Positions 25,712-34,191 of a DNA stretch of 64,000 nucleotides are shown piece after piece. This DNA is from UBA6821 sp044236545. GTDB lineage: Bacteria; Verrucomicrobiota; Verrucomicrobiia; Chthoniobacterales; UBA6821. The translations under genes and the position numbers were made by a program. A model generated the notes under the pieces. The model saw nothing but the letters and a program-made list of their open reading frames with translations, was not told the DNA's origin and made no database searches. Position 1 is the stretch's first letter. The number at the start of each line of letters is the position of its first letter. The stretch lies in NCBI GenBank assembly GCA_044236545.1, contig JBIIGI010000002.1, forward strand, positions 10,213 through 74,212, written 5' to 3'.

Positions 25712-27138
25712 GCGAATCCAGCAACGAGCCGCCAGCGAGCGATCCCATTCCGCAACCGGATAAGGGGGGAATCGTTGTCCCGCTGTGGCGGCTGGGCTGG
25801 TATTTTTTCTTGATCGCCCTGACAACCGTCCAGGGTGCTGCAGTCCACATGCGACGTCAGGTGGTGCATCGGCGGAAACTGATCTCGGAGAAGGAATTTA
25901 TCGAGAGTTTTGCACTGGCGGAGTTTCTTCCTCAGCCGGACAGCACCTTCGGGCTAGCCGTGCATGTCGGTCATCGGGTAAGGGGAATCCCCGGAGCCAT
26001 CGTTGTTGCGATTGCCATGATCATCCCTTCGTTTCTTCTCGCCGTGCTTCTGGGAAGTGCCTTCATCCATTTTCACAGGGTCACGTGGGTTGTTGCGATT
26101 GCGGCCGGCGCCGGTGCGGCTGTGTGTGCCGTGATTGGCGCCACGTTGCTCGAAATCGGCAGGAAGGCCGTCATGGATTACCGGGATCTCTTGCTAATCT
26201 TTATCGTCTTCGTGCTGTTGCGTTACGGGATTCTCCATATCTCCGGCGTCTTGCTCTGGATAGCGCCCATTGCACTCTGGCTGCATCGCCCATCCCGTCA
26301 CGAGAAGTTGCATGGCATGATTGAGCCTCCTGGGCTTGTGCCCACGCTTGGCTTCCGACACTTCCTGCGTAAAAAATCCTATCAGATCCTCAACTCGGAG
26401 CGGTGGGGCATGATCGTGACTGCGCTTGTGGTCTTGGCGATGATGGGGGTTATTGCATCAGTAGAGAAAAGTGGCCCCGTCCTTTTGGGAAAAATCCATG
26501 GCACTATCTTTCATGATCATAAGCCGGACAAGGAACAGGCATGCCCCGCCATCCCGATCAAGTTGCCGGAATCCGGATCACCTTCGGCATTTCCGATAGC
26601 ACCCATCTGCACCGATCTGGTCTCCACCTTCTCGGCTCTCTCCGTCTGTGCATTTGGCGGGGAGGAGACCATCCTGCCCTGCATGCAGCGGGCTAGTGTG
26701 AGTCATCACAACTGGATGGATAAGATGGATTTCCTTAACTTCTTCTCACTCAGTTTCATCATTCCCGGTCCCAGCATGCTTGCTGCCTTCATCGGGCTAA
26801 AGGCCTGCATTCCCTTCGGTCAGCAATGGGCCCTTGTGGGCGCCTTGATCGCGATGCTGGCTCTCTTCGTTCCCAACATGGTGGTGATTTTGGCAGCCGC
26901 CCATTCCTGGGATTGGTTAAAGGCTTGGCGATGGCGTCCCTCGATTGGAAAGGCCCTCATCATCATCGCCTCGGGTGCCTTGGCGGCCGCCTTCATGTTC
27001 ATCACCGAGTCGGCCGTTCAATCCACTCCCTCGGCACTGATCGCCTTGAGTTGCGCGGTGCTACTCCTGATCACCGACCTCAATCCGGTCCTGATCATCC
27101 TCATCTCGGGAGGGGCGGGCTGGATGTTCCTTGGATGA
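25708..27138 (+). CDS. Chromate (CHR) family transporter
   Basis: A 476-residue bidomain CHR transporter. The first half has the N-terminal CHR signature near residue 65 (FAELFP-like sequence here FALAEFLPQPDST) with glycine-rich membrane helices, and the second half repeats it (CAFGGEETILPCMQ, then FSLSFIIPGPSM). CHR proteins export chromate or sulphate-like oxyanions and are about 400-480 residues when bidomain, as here. It is the last gene of the olsB-olsA-cupin run. The substrate may be chromate or another anion. Confidence 0.8.
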   Translation: MSESSNEPPASDPIPQPDKGGIVVPLWRLGWYFFLIALTTVQGAAVHMRRQVVHRRKLISEKEFIESFALAEFLPQPDSTFGLAVHVGHRVRGIPGAIVVAIAMIIPSFLLAVLLGSAFIHFHRVTWVVAIAAGAGAAVCAVIGATLLEIGRKAVMDYRDLLLIFIVFVLLRYGILHISGVLLWIAPIALWLHRPSRHEKLHGMIEPPGLVPTLGFRHFLRKKSYQILNSERWGMIVTALVVLAMMGVIASVEKSGPVLLGKIHGTIFHDHKPDKEQACPAIPIKLPESGSPSAFPIAPICTDLVSTFSALSVCAFGGEETILPCMQRASVSHHNWMDKMDFLNFFSLSFIIPGPSMLAAFIGLKACIPFGQQWALVGALIAMLALFVPNMVVILAAAHSWDWLKAWRWRPSIGKALIIIASGALAAAFMFITESAVQSTPSALIALSCAVLLLITDLNPVLIILISGGAGWMFLG

Positions 27139-27166
27139 GCACCGGTTGCTTGCGATCTCGAGCATC

Positions 27167-27382
27167 ATGATTCCTCGGCATATGACCGCCAGAGCGCTTC
27201 TCTTCGTTTGGCTGCTTGCATCTATCCTTCTCCCCGCCGCACGGGCGGATCAGTATTCGTGGCAACTTCCGCCGAACGCGTCGTTTCTGGAAGTCTTTCC
27301 GCAGTCGTCCGGAGATCGCCGTATTGTCTGGGGCGGGATCGGCTTGAGCGGCGCCTGTTCGGAGCGGGGCAGTCGGAGATGA
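27167..27382 (+). CDS. Small protein with a signal-like N-terminus (doubtful)
   Basis: A 71-residue frame starting at ATG 27167 (or ATG 27182) opens with a convincing export signal (ALLFVWLLASILLPAARA) and continues for about 45 residues with no family resemblance that I recognise. It stands 28 bases after the transporter stop and converges with a substrate-binding protein gene. It could be a small secreted protein, the remnant of a longer one, or chance. It is the only candidate for the 245-base gap here. Confidence 0.3.
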   Translation: MIPRHMTARALLFVWLLASILLPAARADQYSWQLPPNASFLEVFPQSSGDRRIVWGGIGLSGACSERGSRR

Positions 27383-27383
27383 C

Positions 27384-28529
27384 CTACGGCTTGGGAACCC
27401 AGGACGGAGTGATCTGGATCGGCTGGGCCTTAGGATTGCGTGCCGAGACCAAGGCGACTGGCTTGACCGGCACGCGGGACTCATGCTCGTAGCTGATCGA
27501 TCCGGTCACGCCGGGGAAATTACGTGTGGAGTTGAGCACCGAGACAAGAGGCCTCTTTTCAGCATGGGCCTTATGAACCGCCGTGGCGAGTAGAAGTACG
27601 GTGTCGCGCCCCAGTCCTGAGAAGGCATTGGCAGGCATTCCGGTGGCCGCCGCATAGGCGGTCGAGAATGCGGCCGTCGTTGCAGGAGATGTCGCTCCCT
27701 GGGTATGGGCTGGGAAGGCGTGCGTGGTGTACCAGACATCATCTGCCAGAGGGCTATTGGCCCAGGCGTTGGGAGCATCGTAGCCGTCACCGCCGACGAT
27801 CGGCCCCTTGAATCCAGCATCGCGAAGTGCCTTGATGATAGGCTTTGCCTCAAGGGCCGTCTCGGAAGCGAGATAAACGGCGTCGGCATTCAGGAGGTAA
27901 GCGGGGATCTTTGGTTCTGTCCCTCCGACAAAAGGCATTGTGCCGATGATCTTCCCCCCGTGATGACGGAATGCCTCGAAGAAGTAGATGTGGAGGAGTT
28001 TGGTGTAGGTCTTGGAGTTGTCGTAGAGGAGGGCGACCTTCTTGGCTCCACGGGTTTTCGCAAGCCACTCGGCCGCCACCGCAGCTTGGGCATTGTCACC
28101 GAAGCAGGCGAGGAAGACACGGGGGCCGGACTGTGCCGGGAGGCGGGGGGAGGTCGCTCCCGAGGTCACAAAGACTTTTTCAGCAGAGCAAGCCGCATGC
28201 CCCGCAGCTTTTGCCAAGTCTGTATCGCTGAGTCCGAAGAAGGCGTCGATGGATGGATCCTTGGCCACAGCATTGCGGATATTCTTCCCGGCAACGTAGG
28301 CAGAGGACGGAGTGGGGAGGACGACCAGGGAAACCTTTTCCCCACTGATGCCGCCGGCGGCATTGATTTGGCGGACGGCGGTCTTTGCACCCTCCAGCGA
28401 TGGAATTCCTAGGGGAGCGAGGTCACCGGAGGTGCTGTAGACGGCTCCGAGCCGGATCTCGGCGTGTAGTGCAGGAAGACAGAGTGCCGATGCGAGGATC
28501 AAGGAAAGGGTGAGGGGTGAAGCTTTCAT
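27384..28529 (-). CDS. ABC transporter substrate-binding protein (branched-chain amino acid/LivK type)
   Basis: A 381-residue periplasmic protein with an N-terminal signal (about 1-22, ending PALHAEIR) and the type I periplasmic-binding fold: IRLGAVYSTSGDLAPLG at the start and AGGISGEKVSLVVLPTPSSA after. This matches LivJ/LivK and urea-binding relatives. The start at 28529 was chosen over one at 28670 because the signal peptide begins there. No permease or ATPase genes are adjacent, so it is an orphan binding protein here. Confidence 0.85.
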   Translation of the reverse strand: MKASPLTLSLILASALCLPALHAEIRLGAVYSTSGDLAPLGIPSLEGAKTAVRQINAAGGISGEKVSLVVLPTPSSAYVAGKNIRNAVAKDPSIDAFFGLSDTDLAKAAGHAACSAEKVFVTSGATSPRLPAQSGPRVFLACFGDNAQAAVAAEWLAKTRGAKKVALLYDNSKTYTKLLHIYFFEAFRHHGGKIIGTMPFVGGTEPKIPAYLLNADAVYLASETALEAKPIIKALRDAGFKGPIVGGDGYDAPNAWANSPLADDVWYTTHAFPAHTQGATSPATTAAFSTAYAAATGMPANAFSGLGRDTVLLLATAVHKAHAEKRPLVSVLNSTRNFPGVTGSISYEHESRVPVKPVALVSARNPKAQPIQITPSWVPKP

Positions 28530-28685
28530 GGGGCGTTTTTGTAATCCCCTGCTAAGGGGGGTGCAATACGGAAGAGAGGTCCGGATCCGGTTGATTTGGC
28601 TCGCCTGAGAGATCAAACCTCGGATGATTTCACGGTGAACAACTTTCCGGTCATCGAACACCTCTGTCATGCTCCAACTGAGGTC

Positions 28686-29471
28686 ATGCTTCTGGTGCTG
28701 ATTCTTGGCTTCGCTGGCTTTGTTGCTGGAGTGGCTGGATTTGGATTTTCTTTATTTGGAGTGGGTGTCCTTTGGATTCTGCCTCCGCGTGAGGGGATAC
28801 CGTTGCTGATGTTGCTTTCGGCATGCAGTCAGATTTTCTCGATCGCACAACTTCGTGCCTCGATGCCCCCCCTGCGTACTTGGTGGCCGCAGGGGCCGGC
28901 TCCTTGTGTGATCGGAGGATGGGTCGGGCTACCAGTCGGCCTCTGGTTGCTCTCGCATCTTGATGCGAAGATTCTCTGTCTGGTCATCGGCCTGATTCTT
29001 GTGGCCTATTCTCTCTGGATGGCCCTTAAGCCTGCGAACATGCGTCCACTAAGACGCACGCTTCCCGGAGCTCTTGGTGTGGGTCTGCTTGGGGGAGTGG
29101 TGGGGGGATTCTGCGCCGCACCAGGCACCGTGATGGTTATTTGGGCGAACCTACTGGGATTGAACAAGGAGGCGCAGCGCGCCACTGTGCAGCCCTACAT
29201 CCTTGCGATGCAGTTGCTGTCCCTTCTCCTTTTCGTGATCCGGGGAGGAGTTTTCAGTGGGTGCTTGGGAATCCTCTGGTTTTCTTCATTCGTTGTGATC
29301 CTAATCACCACGAGACTCGGCGTGTTGATATTCCGTAAATTATCCAATCGGACCTACAACATTCTAGTAGTGATCATGCTGGCCCTTTCGGGGGGCGGCC
29401 TCCTTATCAAGGAGTGGCATTTCTTGGGTGGCGTATTGGCCAAGGTCGATCACTTCGTCTTTTCACTCTAA
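28686..29471 (+). CDS. TauE/SafE-family sulfite/anion exporter
   Basis: A membrane protein of about 261 residues with eight hydrophobic stretches. The beginning (LGFAGFVAGVAGFGFSLF) and the repeated GGVVGGFCAAPGTVMVI match the two-repeat TauE/SafE family, which moves sulfite, sulfoacetate or other small anions. The ATG at 28686 is chosen since earlier in-frame starts add a charged stretch absent in relatives. No substrate evidence is visible. Confidence 0.82.
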   Translation: MLLVLILGFAGFVAGVAGFGFSLFGVGVLWILPPREGIPLLMLLSACSQIFSIAQLRASMPPLRTWWPQGPAPCVIGGWVGLPVGLWLLSHLDAKILCLVIGLILVAYSLWMALKPANMRPLRRTLPGALGVGLLGGVVGGFCAAPGTVMVIWANLLGLNKEAQRATVQPYILAMQLLSLLLFVIRGGVFSGCLGILWFSSFVVILITTRLGVLIFRKLSNRTYNILVVIMLALSGGGLLIKEWHFLGGVLAKVDHFVFSL

Positions 29472-29537
29472 AGAAGGGAGGCAATTAATACCCTTCATGT
29501 TTTGCCATACCACGTGTTCGTGACTATTGGATGTTGA

Positions 29538-30539
29538 GTGAGGGCGCGTTCCATCATCTCCAAAGTTCCTCCGAAGGCATGGATCTGGATCTCCATCCTG
29601 ATTGCCGCGGCTTCCAACTCCGTGGTGGTCAAGATCCAGCAACTCGGTGCCTGCCATCCGACCATGCATGGCGTCAACCCGATCAGTTACTGCAACCTGC
29701 TCTTCGCGGGAAGTGTTGTGGCTTTCACGACACTGCTCATCTTGCGTCCCAAGCAGATCAGGCCGGTTGAGTTAAGGCAGTTCTCACGACGTGAGTGGAT
29801 TGTAACAATTATTGCAGCATCACTGGCCGGTGGGGTAGCTCCAATCCTTCTCTTTGAGGCACTTTCCGAATCGAGTGTGACCGGGGTGGTACTGGTTCAG
29901 ACAATCGAGATTCCCCTGGTGCTTTTGCTGGCATGGATTCTCTACGGGGAGCGCTCCGGGTGGGTGGCGATTCTGGGAGGAATCGTCGCCTTCGGAGGTG
30001 TCTTTCTGACGGCATGGTATGGCAACCGGGGCATGTTGGCTTTTGGCCGCGGGGAGGTGATGGCGATTCTTGGAACGGTCGCCGCCGTGCTTTCCACTCA
30101 ACTGAGTCGAAGGGTGATGGAGCGGATGTCGCCGGTGCTCTTCGGTATCGTCAGGAACTTCCTGGGGATCTTCCTCTTTGCCGCGATCGTCCTTTGGTAC
30201 TTCGGGCCGGGGCATTTTACTGACATCTTCTCGCCCTATCTCTGGGCCTGGACGCTGGTGTACGGCTCACTCATCGTCGTTGCAGGGCAGTTGTCTTGGT
30301 TCCGAGGAATCAGTTCTGTCTCCGCCGCCGAGATTGCCCTTGCCGCTGCATTCACGCCGGTTGCAGGTGTGTTTTTCGCATGGCTTCTCCTCGGGGAACA
30401 TCTTTCAACGGGTCAGTGGATTGGCGGTCTTGTGATCATGGCAGGAGTGATCCTTCATCTGGTTGGGGAGAGACTCCATGGGCTTCCGGAGGTGCCGATG
30501 GAAGAGAATGTCTCGGGATCCATCTTTCGCGGGGTCTGA
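29538..30539 (+). CDS. EamA/DMT-family transporter
   Basis: A 333-residue protein with about ten hydrophobic segments in two EamA repeats. The second repeat ends in AALAAAFTPVAGVFFAWLL-like sequence followed by GEHLSTGQWIGGLVIMAGV, the hallmark of drug/metabolite transporters. The start is GTG at 29538, 66 bases after the TauE-like gene on the same strand. The likely substrate is a small metabolite; nothing in the context narrows this. Confidence 0.85.
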   Translation: MRARSIISKVPPKAWIWISILIAAASNSVVVKIQQLGACHPTMHGVNPISYCNLLFAGSVVAFTTLLILRPKQIRPVELRQFSRREWIVTIIAASLAGGVAPILLFEALSESSVTGVVLVQTIEIPLVLLLAWILYGERSGWVAILGGIVAFGGVFLTAWYGNRGMLAFGRGEVMAILGTVAAVLSTQLSRRVMERMSPVLFGIVRNFLGIFLFAAIVLWYFGPGHFTDIFSPYLWAWTLVYGSLIVVAGQLSWFRGISSVSAAEIALAAAFTPVAGVFFAWLLLGEHLSTGQWIGGLVIMAGVILHLVGERLHGLPEVPMEENVSGSIFRGV

Positions 30540-31032
30540 TCTTCTTGATCCGGGGCGGAGTATTGAAAGAATCTCTGGGGCTTTTGGAATGAACTGTTTG
30601 AAAGGTTTAACCCGGATTATGCAATAGGGTGACGGCAACAGGTCTGGATGGTTCACCCGGATGGTAAGTCTTATGATGGTTAAAACCGTTGAAGGGTTGA
30701 AACGTTAAAACGTACTGACATCAGACACTCATTCCACCCTCCGAGGCGATCCATGATCAGCAAACTTCTTGATGGCACCATCTCGAACTCAGGTTCAGTG
30801 GTTTCCGCTTCCACCTTGTATCATTGACGCCACATCCTCCCGGATGCCGTGGCGCCCGTTCAGGGCTACCTTCGGTAGTCTTCCGCGGCTCTTCCCAGAG
30901 CCTTGGTTGTAACGTTTCTAACCGTTTTAACTCTCCTTTCCCGAATCTTCCGGTTCCTAATGCAAAATTTGGGTTCGATCACTTCGTTTTCTAGCTCTGA
31001 CCTAGACCAGGAATCATGGTAAGATCCTTGCC
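30540..31032 (+). repeat. Non-coding region with clustered hairpins (element A)
   Basis: This 493-base gap has no credible gene. It contains three tightly spaced hairpins: 30828-30854 (10 pairs with a 3-base bulge, loop TCCC at 30838-30841), 30863-30881 (about 8 pairs, loop TTC) and 30887-30902 (GGCTCT, TCCC, AGAGCC, perfect). A 9-base perfect inverted repeat flanks the cluster: GTTAAAACG at 30704-30712 and CGTTTTAAC at 30923-30931. The 5' flank also has loose GTTGAAACG-type repeats. The same hairpin types recur at 56927-57238. It may be a REP-like element or structured RNA. Confidence 0.6.
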
Positions 31033-31824
31033 ATGACCACACTCCTCTCTCCCACCGAGCAGCATCTTGCCGACGCACTCAGGCCCTCGTTGGAGGCCGT
31101 GGAAGCCCATCCGGTGTTTGGTGCCGTTCAGACGGAAGCCCAGCTCCGGACCTTCATGGAGCACCATGTCTTTCCGGTCTGGGACTTCATGTCCCTGCTG
31201 AAGTTCCTGCAGGCCGAACTGGCGCCGGCCACCTGGCCCTGGATGCCGCGCCCCCATGGTGATCTCGTGCGCCTGGTCAATGACATCGTGACCGGCGAGG
31301 AGTCTGACAAGCTACCGAAATCACACCGGTCGGAGAGCACCCACGCCAGTCACTTCGACCTCTACCTCATGGCGATGCGAGAGGTCGGGGCCGACACGGC
31401 GCCGATCACCGGGTTCCTCGAGGTCGTCCGATCACGGGGCATTGATGCCGCACTTGATGCGCCGATGGTGCCCGAGCCCTCACGGGCCTTCATGAGGGAT
31501 ACTTTTTCCCTGCTACGCGAAGGGAAAGCCCACTGCGTCGCAGCCTCGTTCTCCTTCGGTCGCGAGAATGTCATCCCGGGGATGTTCAACTCCCTGCTGG
31601 CAAAACTCGGCATCGGTGAGGACCGAGCGCCGATCTTCCACTACTATTTGAAGCGCCATGCCGAGCTCGACGGCGACGAGCATGGGCCCGCCGCACTCCG
31701 TCTGGTGGCCACGCTATGCGGCGATGATCCGGCAAGGCTCGCGGAGGCCGTCGAAGCTGCAAATGCCGCCCTTGCGAGCCGTGCGCGTCTCTGGAACAGC
31801 GTGCTGGCAACGCTGGAGGCCTGA
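31033..31824 (+). CDS. DUF3050 protein (haem-oxygenase-like fold)
   Basis: A 263-residue soluble protein of the DUF3050 family, which has the all-helical fold of haem oxygenase/TenA. Seen are LEAVEAHPVFGAVQTEAQLR, then FMEHHVFPVWDFMSLLK, then HASHFDLYLMAMREVG and the FSFGRENVIPGMFNSLL segment, giving several histidines and acids suited to a di-iron or metal site. It lies 10 bases before a DUF2256-photolyase pair on the same strand. Related di-iron oxygenases of this fold act on fatty acids and amino acids, so the reaction is unknown. Confidence 0.82.
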   Translation: MTTLLSPTEQHLADALRPSLEAVEAHPVFGAVQTEAQLRTFMEHHVFPVWDFMSLLKFLQAELAPATWPWMPRPHGDLVRLVNDIVTGEESDKLPKSHRSESTHASHFDLYLMAMREVGADTAPITGFLEVVRSRGIDAALDAPMVPEPSRAFMRDTFSLLREGKAHCVAASFSFGRENVIPGMFNSLLAKLGIGEDRAPIFHYYLKRHAELDGDEHGPAALRLVATLCGDDPARLAEAVEAANAALASRARLWNSVLATLEA

Positions 31825-31834
31825 TCCCGTCGTC

Positions 31835-32008
31835 ATGCGCCGCGAGGGAAAAGCGGTCCGCAAGTCCGATCTTCCGGAGAAGATCTACCTGCACTGCAAA
31901 CGGCCCTTTGCATGGCGCAAGAAATGGGAGCGCGACTGGGAGTCGATCACCTGCTGCAGCGAAGCCTGCAAGACTGCGTTGAAGCGAAGCCGTCGCGAGC
32001 AATCATGA
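31835..32008 (+). CDS. DUF2256 zinc-ribbon-like small protein
   Basis: A 57-residue basic protein of the DUF2256 type, which is commonly encoded next to photolyases and cryptochromes. The core reads CKRPFAWRKKWERDWESI and ends CCSEACK. The usual first cysteine of the CxxC pair is a tyrosine here (KIYLHC), so only three of the four expected zinc ligands are clear. Its stop overlaps the photolyase start by 4 bases (ATGA), indicating coupled translation and a likely partner role. Confidence 0.78.
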   Translation: MRREGKAVRKSDLPEKIYLHCKRPFAWRKKWERDWESITCCSEACKTALKRSRREQS

Positions 32009-33429
32009 GCACTCGGGAGCGGGTTCATCTGGTCTGGCTGAAGAGGGATCTGCGCACCCACGATCATGCTCCGCTGGCCGAGGCTTCACGGCGGTGTGCC
32101 GCAGGGGAAAAAGCCATCGCCCTCTATGTCCGCGAGACGGACTACTGGGCCACCGACAAGGCCTCGCCGGATCAATGGGGATTTGTGGTGGAATGCCTTC
32201 GGGACCTTGCGACGAACCTGGAAAAAATCAACTGCCCGTTGCTGATCGCGGAGGCGCCCTCCGCGGAGATCGTGTTGGAATCCCTCTTTGATCACTACGG
32301 GGTAGCGGAACTCCTCTGCCATCAGGAGACCGGCAACGGCTGGACCTTTGAGCGGGATAAGCGTGTGCTTAGGCTTTGCAGGGAACGAGGCATCCCGGTG
32401 CGGGAATTTCTTCAGAACGCCGTGGTCCGTGGCCTTCACAGGCTGCCGGAGAAGCCGGAACACCAGTCGTTCTGGAGAGAGTGGATTTCAGAAGTGCAGG
32501 CAACGACTCCTCGGTTCTGGAGCGCCCCTTCCACCCTGCCGCCGCAGTTCACCGCCCCTGATCTCTCGACACCGGTAACCATCACGCGTCAATGCGGCGG
32601 CGAGGGGTTGGCTCTCGGGCTGCTTGAGAGTTTCCTGAACGAGCGTTGTCTCCTGCACGCCGGATACCGCGTGGAAATGGGAAGCCCTCTCCATGCCCAT
32701 GAGTCGTGCTCCCGACTCTCCCCACATCTCACCTGGGGGAGTCTCTCGACAAAACGGGCCGCCCAGGCGGCCATGGCCCGTGAGCCCCGTCCTGCCCACG
32801 GAAGCATGATGCACCGCAACAGCTTCCACCGACGGCTTCGTTGGCGGGATCATTTTCTGCAGAAATTCGAGTCGCTTCCCTGGATGGAATTCCGCTGCAT
32901 CAATCCTGCCAGGGAGACCCTGCACGGATGGGATCAGACTGCTTACGATCGCTGGTCCTCGGGCATGACCGGCTACCCCTTCGTCGATGCCTGCATGCGC
33001 TCGCTCAATGAGACAAAATGGATCAACTTCCGCGCGCGGGCCATGCTCGTCTCCTTTGCATCCTACGCACTGAACCTCGACTGGCGTCGCTTCGCCCCGC
33101 ATCTGGCCCGCACCTTCCTCGATTACGAACCGGGCATCCATTACAGCCAGCTCCAGATGCAGTCGGGCACCACTTACGGCTCCCCTCCACGGATCTACAA
33201 TCCGATCAAGCAGTCGCTCGAGAAGGATCCCTCCGGGGAATTTATCCGCAGGTGGGTTCCTGAACTCCGCAACCTTTCCGGAGACGCGATCCATCTGCCG
33301 GCTGAGAAAAGCCGCCACGGCTATCCCGCCGCCATCGTCCCGCCCGGATCACTCTGGCGGATCATGCGATCGAACGGGCCGAAGAGCGTCGTGAAACCGG
33401 CCGAGCCGCAGATGGAGCTCGGCCTTTGA
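32005..33429 (+). CDS. Cryptochrome/photolyase family flavoprotein
   Basis: A 474-residue FAD protein. It starts with VHLVWLKRDLRTHDHAPLAEA (photolyase N-domain) and ends with the FAD-binding block WSSGMTGYPFVDACMRSLNETKWINFRARAMLVSF, followed by YEPGIHYSQLQMQSGTT. The Trp-Arg-Asp-type features of DNA photolyases are present, so UV-damage repair or light sensing is likely. It is coupled to the DUF2256 gene. The start at 32005 is chosen for the ATGA overlap and because residues before it are not photolyase-like. Confidence 0.9.
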   Translation: MSTRERVHLVWLKRDLRTHDHAPLAEASRRCAAGEKAIALYVRETDYWATDKASPDQWGFVVECLRDLATNLEKINCPLLIAEAPSAEIVLESLFDHYGVAELLCHQETGNGWTFERDKRVLRLCRERGIPVREFLQNAVVRGLHRLPEKPEHQSFWREWISEVQATTPRFWSAPSTLPPQFTAPDLSTPVTITRQCGGEGLALGLLESFLNERCLLHAGYRVEMGSPLHAHESCSRLSPHLTWGSLSTKRAAQAAMAREPRPAHGSMMHRNSFHRRLRWRDHFLQKFESLPWMEFRCINPARETLHGWDQTAYDRWSSGMTGYPFVDACMRSLNETKWINFRARAMLVSFASYALNLDWRRFAPHLARTFLDYEPGIHYSQLQMQSGTTYGSPPRIYNPIKQSLEKDPSGEFIRRWVPELRNLSGDAIHLPAEKSRHGYPAAIVPPGSLWRIMRSNGPKSVVKPAEPQMELGL

Positions 33430-33482
33430 TGGCTTACTGATCCAGGCAGGCCAAGGCTTGACGTTCCCGCTACTCTCAAAAC

Positions 33483-34187
33483 ATGGCAACCAAGCGTTCC
33501 AACAAGGGGGGATCCCAGTCTTCCGGCAAGGATTCCCAGAAAGTCCGCGATTCCATCCTCGAGGCCTTCGCCGCCCATTGGTCGGAGGAGGGCGAACCAT
33601 CCCGATCGGTCGCCCGCTTCTGCAAGGGACTCGGGATCACCGAGGCGGTTTTCTTCAAGCACTTTCCCTCGCTCCATGCCGTGGAGAAGGCCTTCTGGCG
33701 CCATTGGATATCGGACGTGATCTCCGCCGTGGAGGAGGGCGACGACTGGCAGGAGTTCGCCGCGCGGGAGCGCTATCTGGCCTTCCTCTTTGCGCTGACC
33801 CAGTCGGCCAATGAACGCCGCTCGCTCCTGCTGGAGCGCTTTCACGACATCTCCCCTCTCTCGCATCCGGGAGCCCTGGAGGGGATGCGCGCGGAGTTTC
33901 TGGAGTTCGCCCGGCGGATCGTCGACCACGGCACCTCCTCGGGAGAGATCGCCGAGCGCCGCGGCCTCACGAATCTCTATCCCGGCATCCTCTATGTCCA
34001 CCTGCGCTGGGTCATCGACCAGTACCTCAAGGACGAGAGCGAGGGATTCGAGCGGACCGATGCCTTCATCGAGAAGACGGTGGCTCTCGCCTTCGATCTC
34101 TTCCGCTCCCAGGCACTCGACTCCGCCGCCGACCTGCTCCGCTTCCTCCTCCCCGGGAACCCCTGGTGCACGGGCAAAGGGAAGTGA
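33483..34187 (+). CDS. TetR-family transcriptional regulator
   Basis: A 234-residue regulator with an N-terminal helix-turn-helix (about residues 20-65, including FCKGLGITEAVFFKHFPSLH, the TetR recognition helix) and a helical ligand domain. It lies 4 bases before an ABC1/UbiB-like kinase gene (GTG start at 34192) and probably controls that pair. The N-terminus is rich in Ser, Lys and Gly. Confidence 0.8.
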   Translation: MATKRSNKGGSQSSGKDSQKVRDSILEAFAAHWSEEGEPSRSVARFCKGLGITEAVFFKHFPSLHAVEKAFWRHWISDVISAVEEGDDWQEFAARERYLAFLFALTQSANERRSLLLERFHDISPLSHPGALEGMRAEFLEFARRIVDHGTSSGEIAERRGLTNLYPGILYVHLRWVIDQYLKDESEGFERTDAFIEKTVALAFDLFRSQALDSAADLLRFLLPGNPWCTGKGK

Positions 34188-34191
34188 CCCC

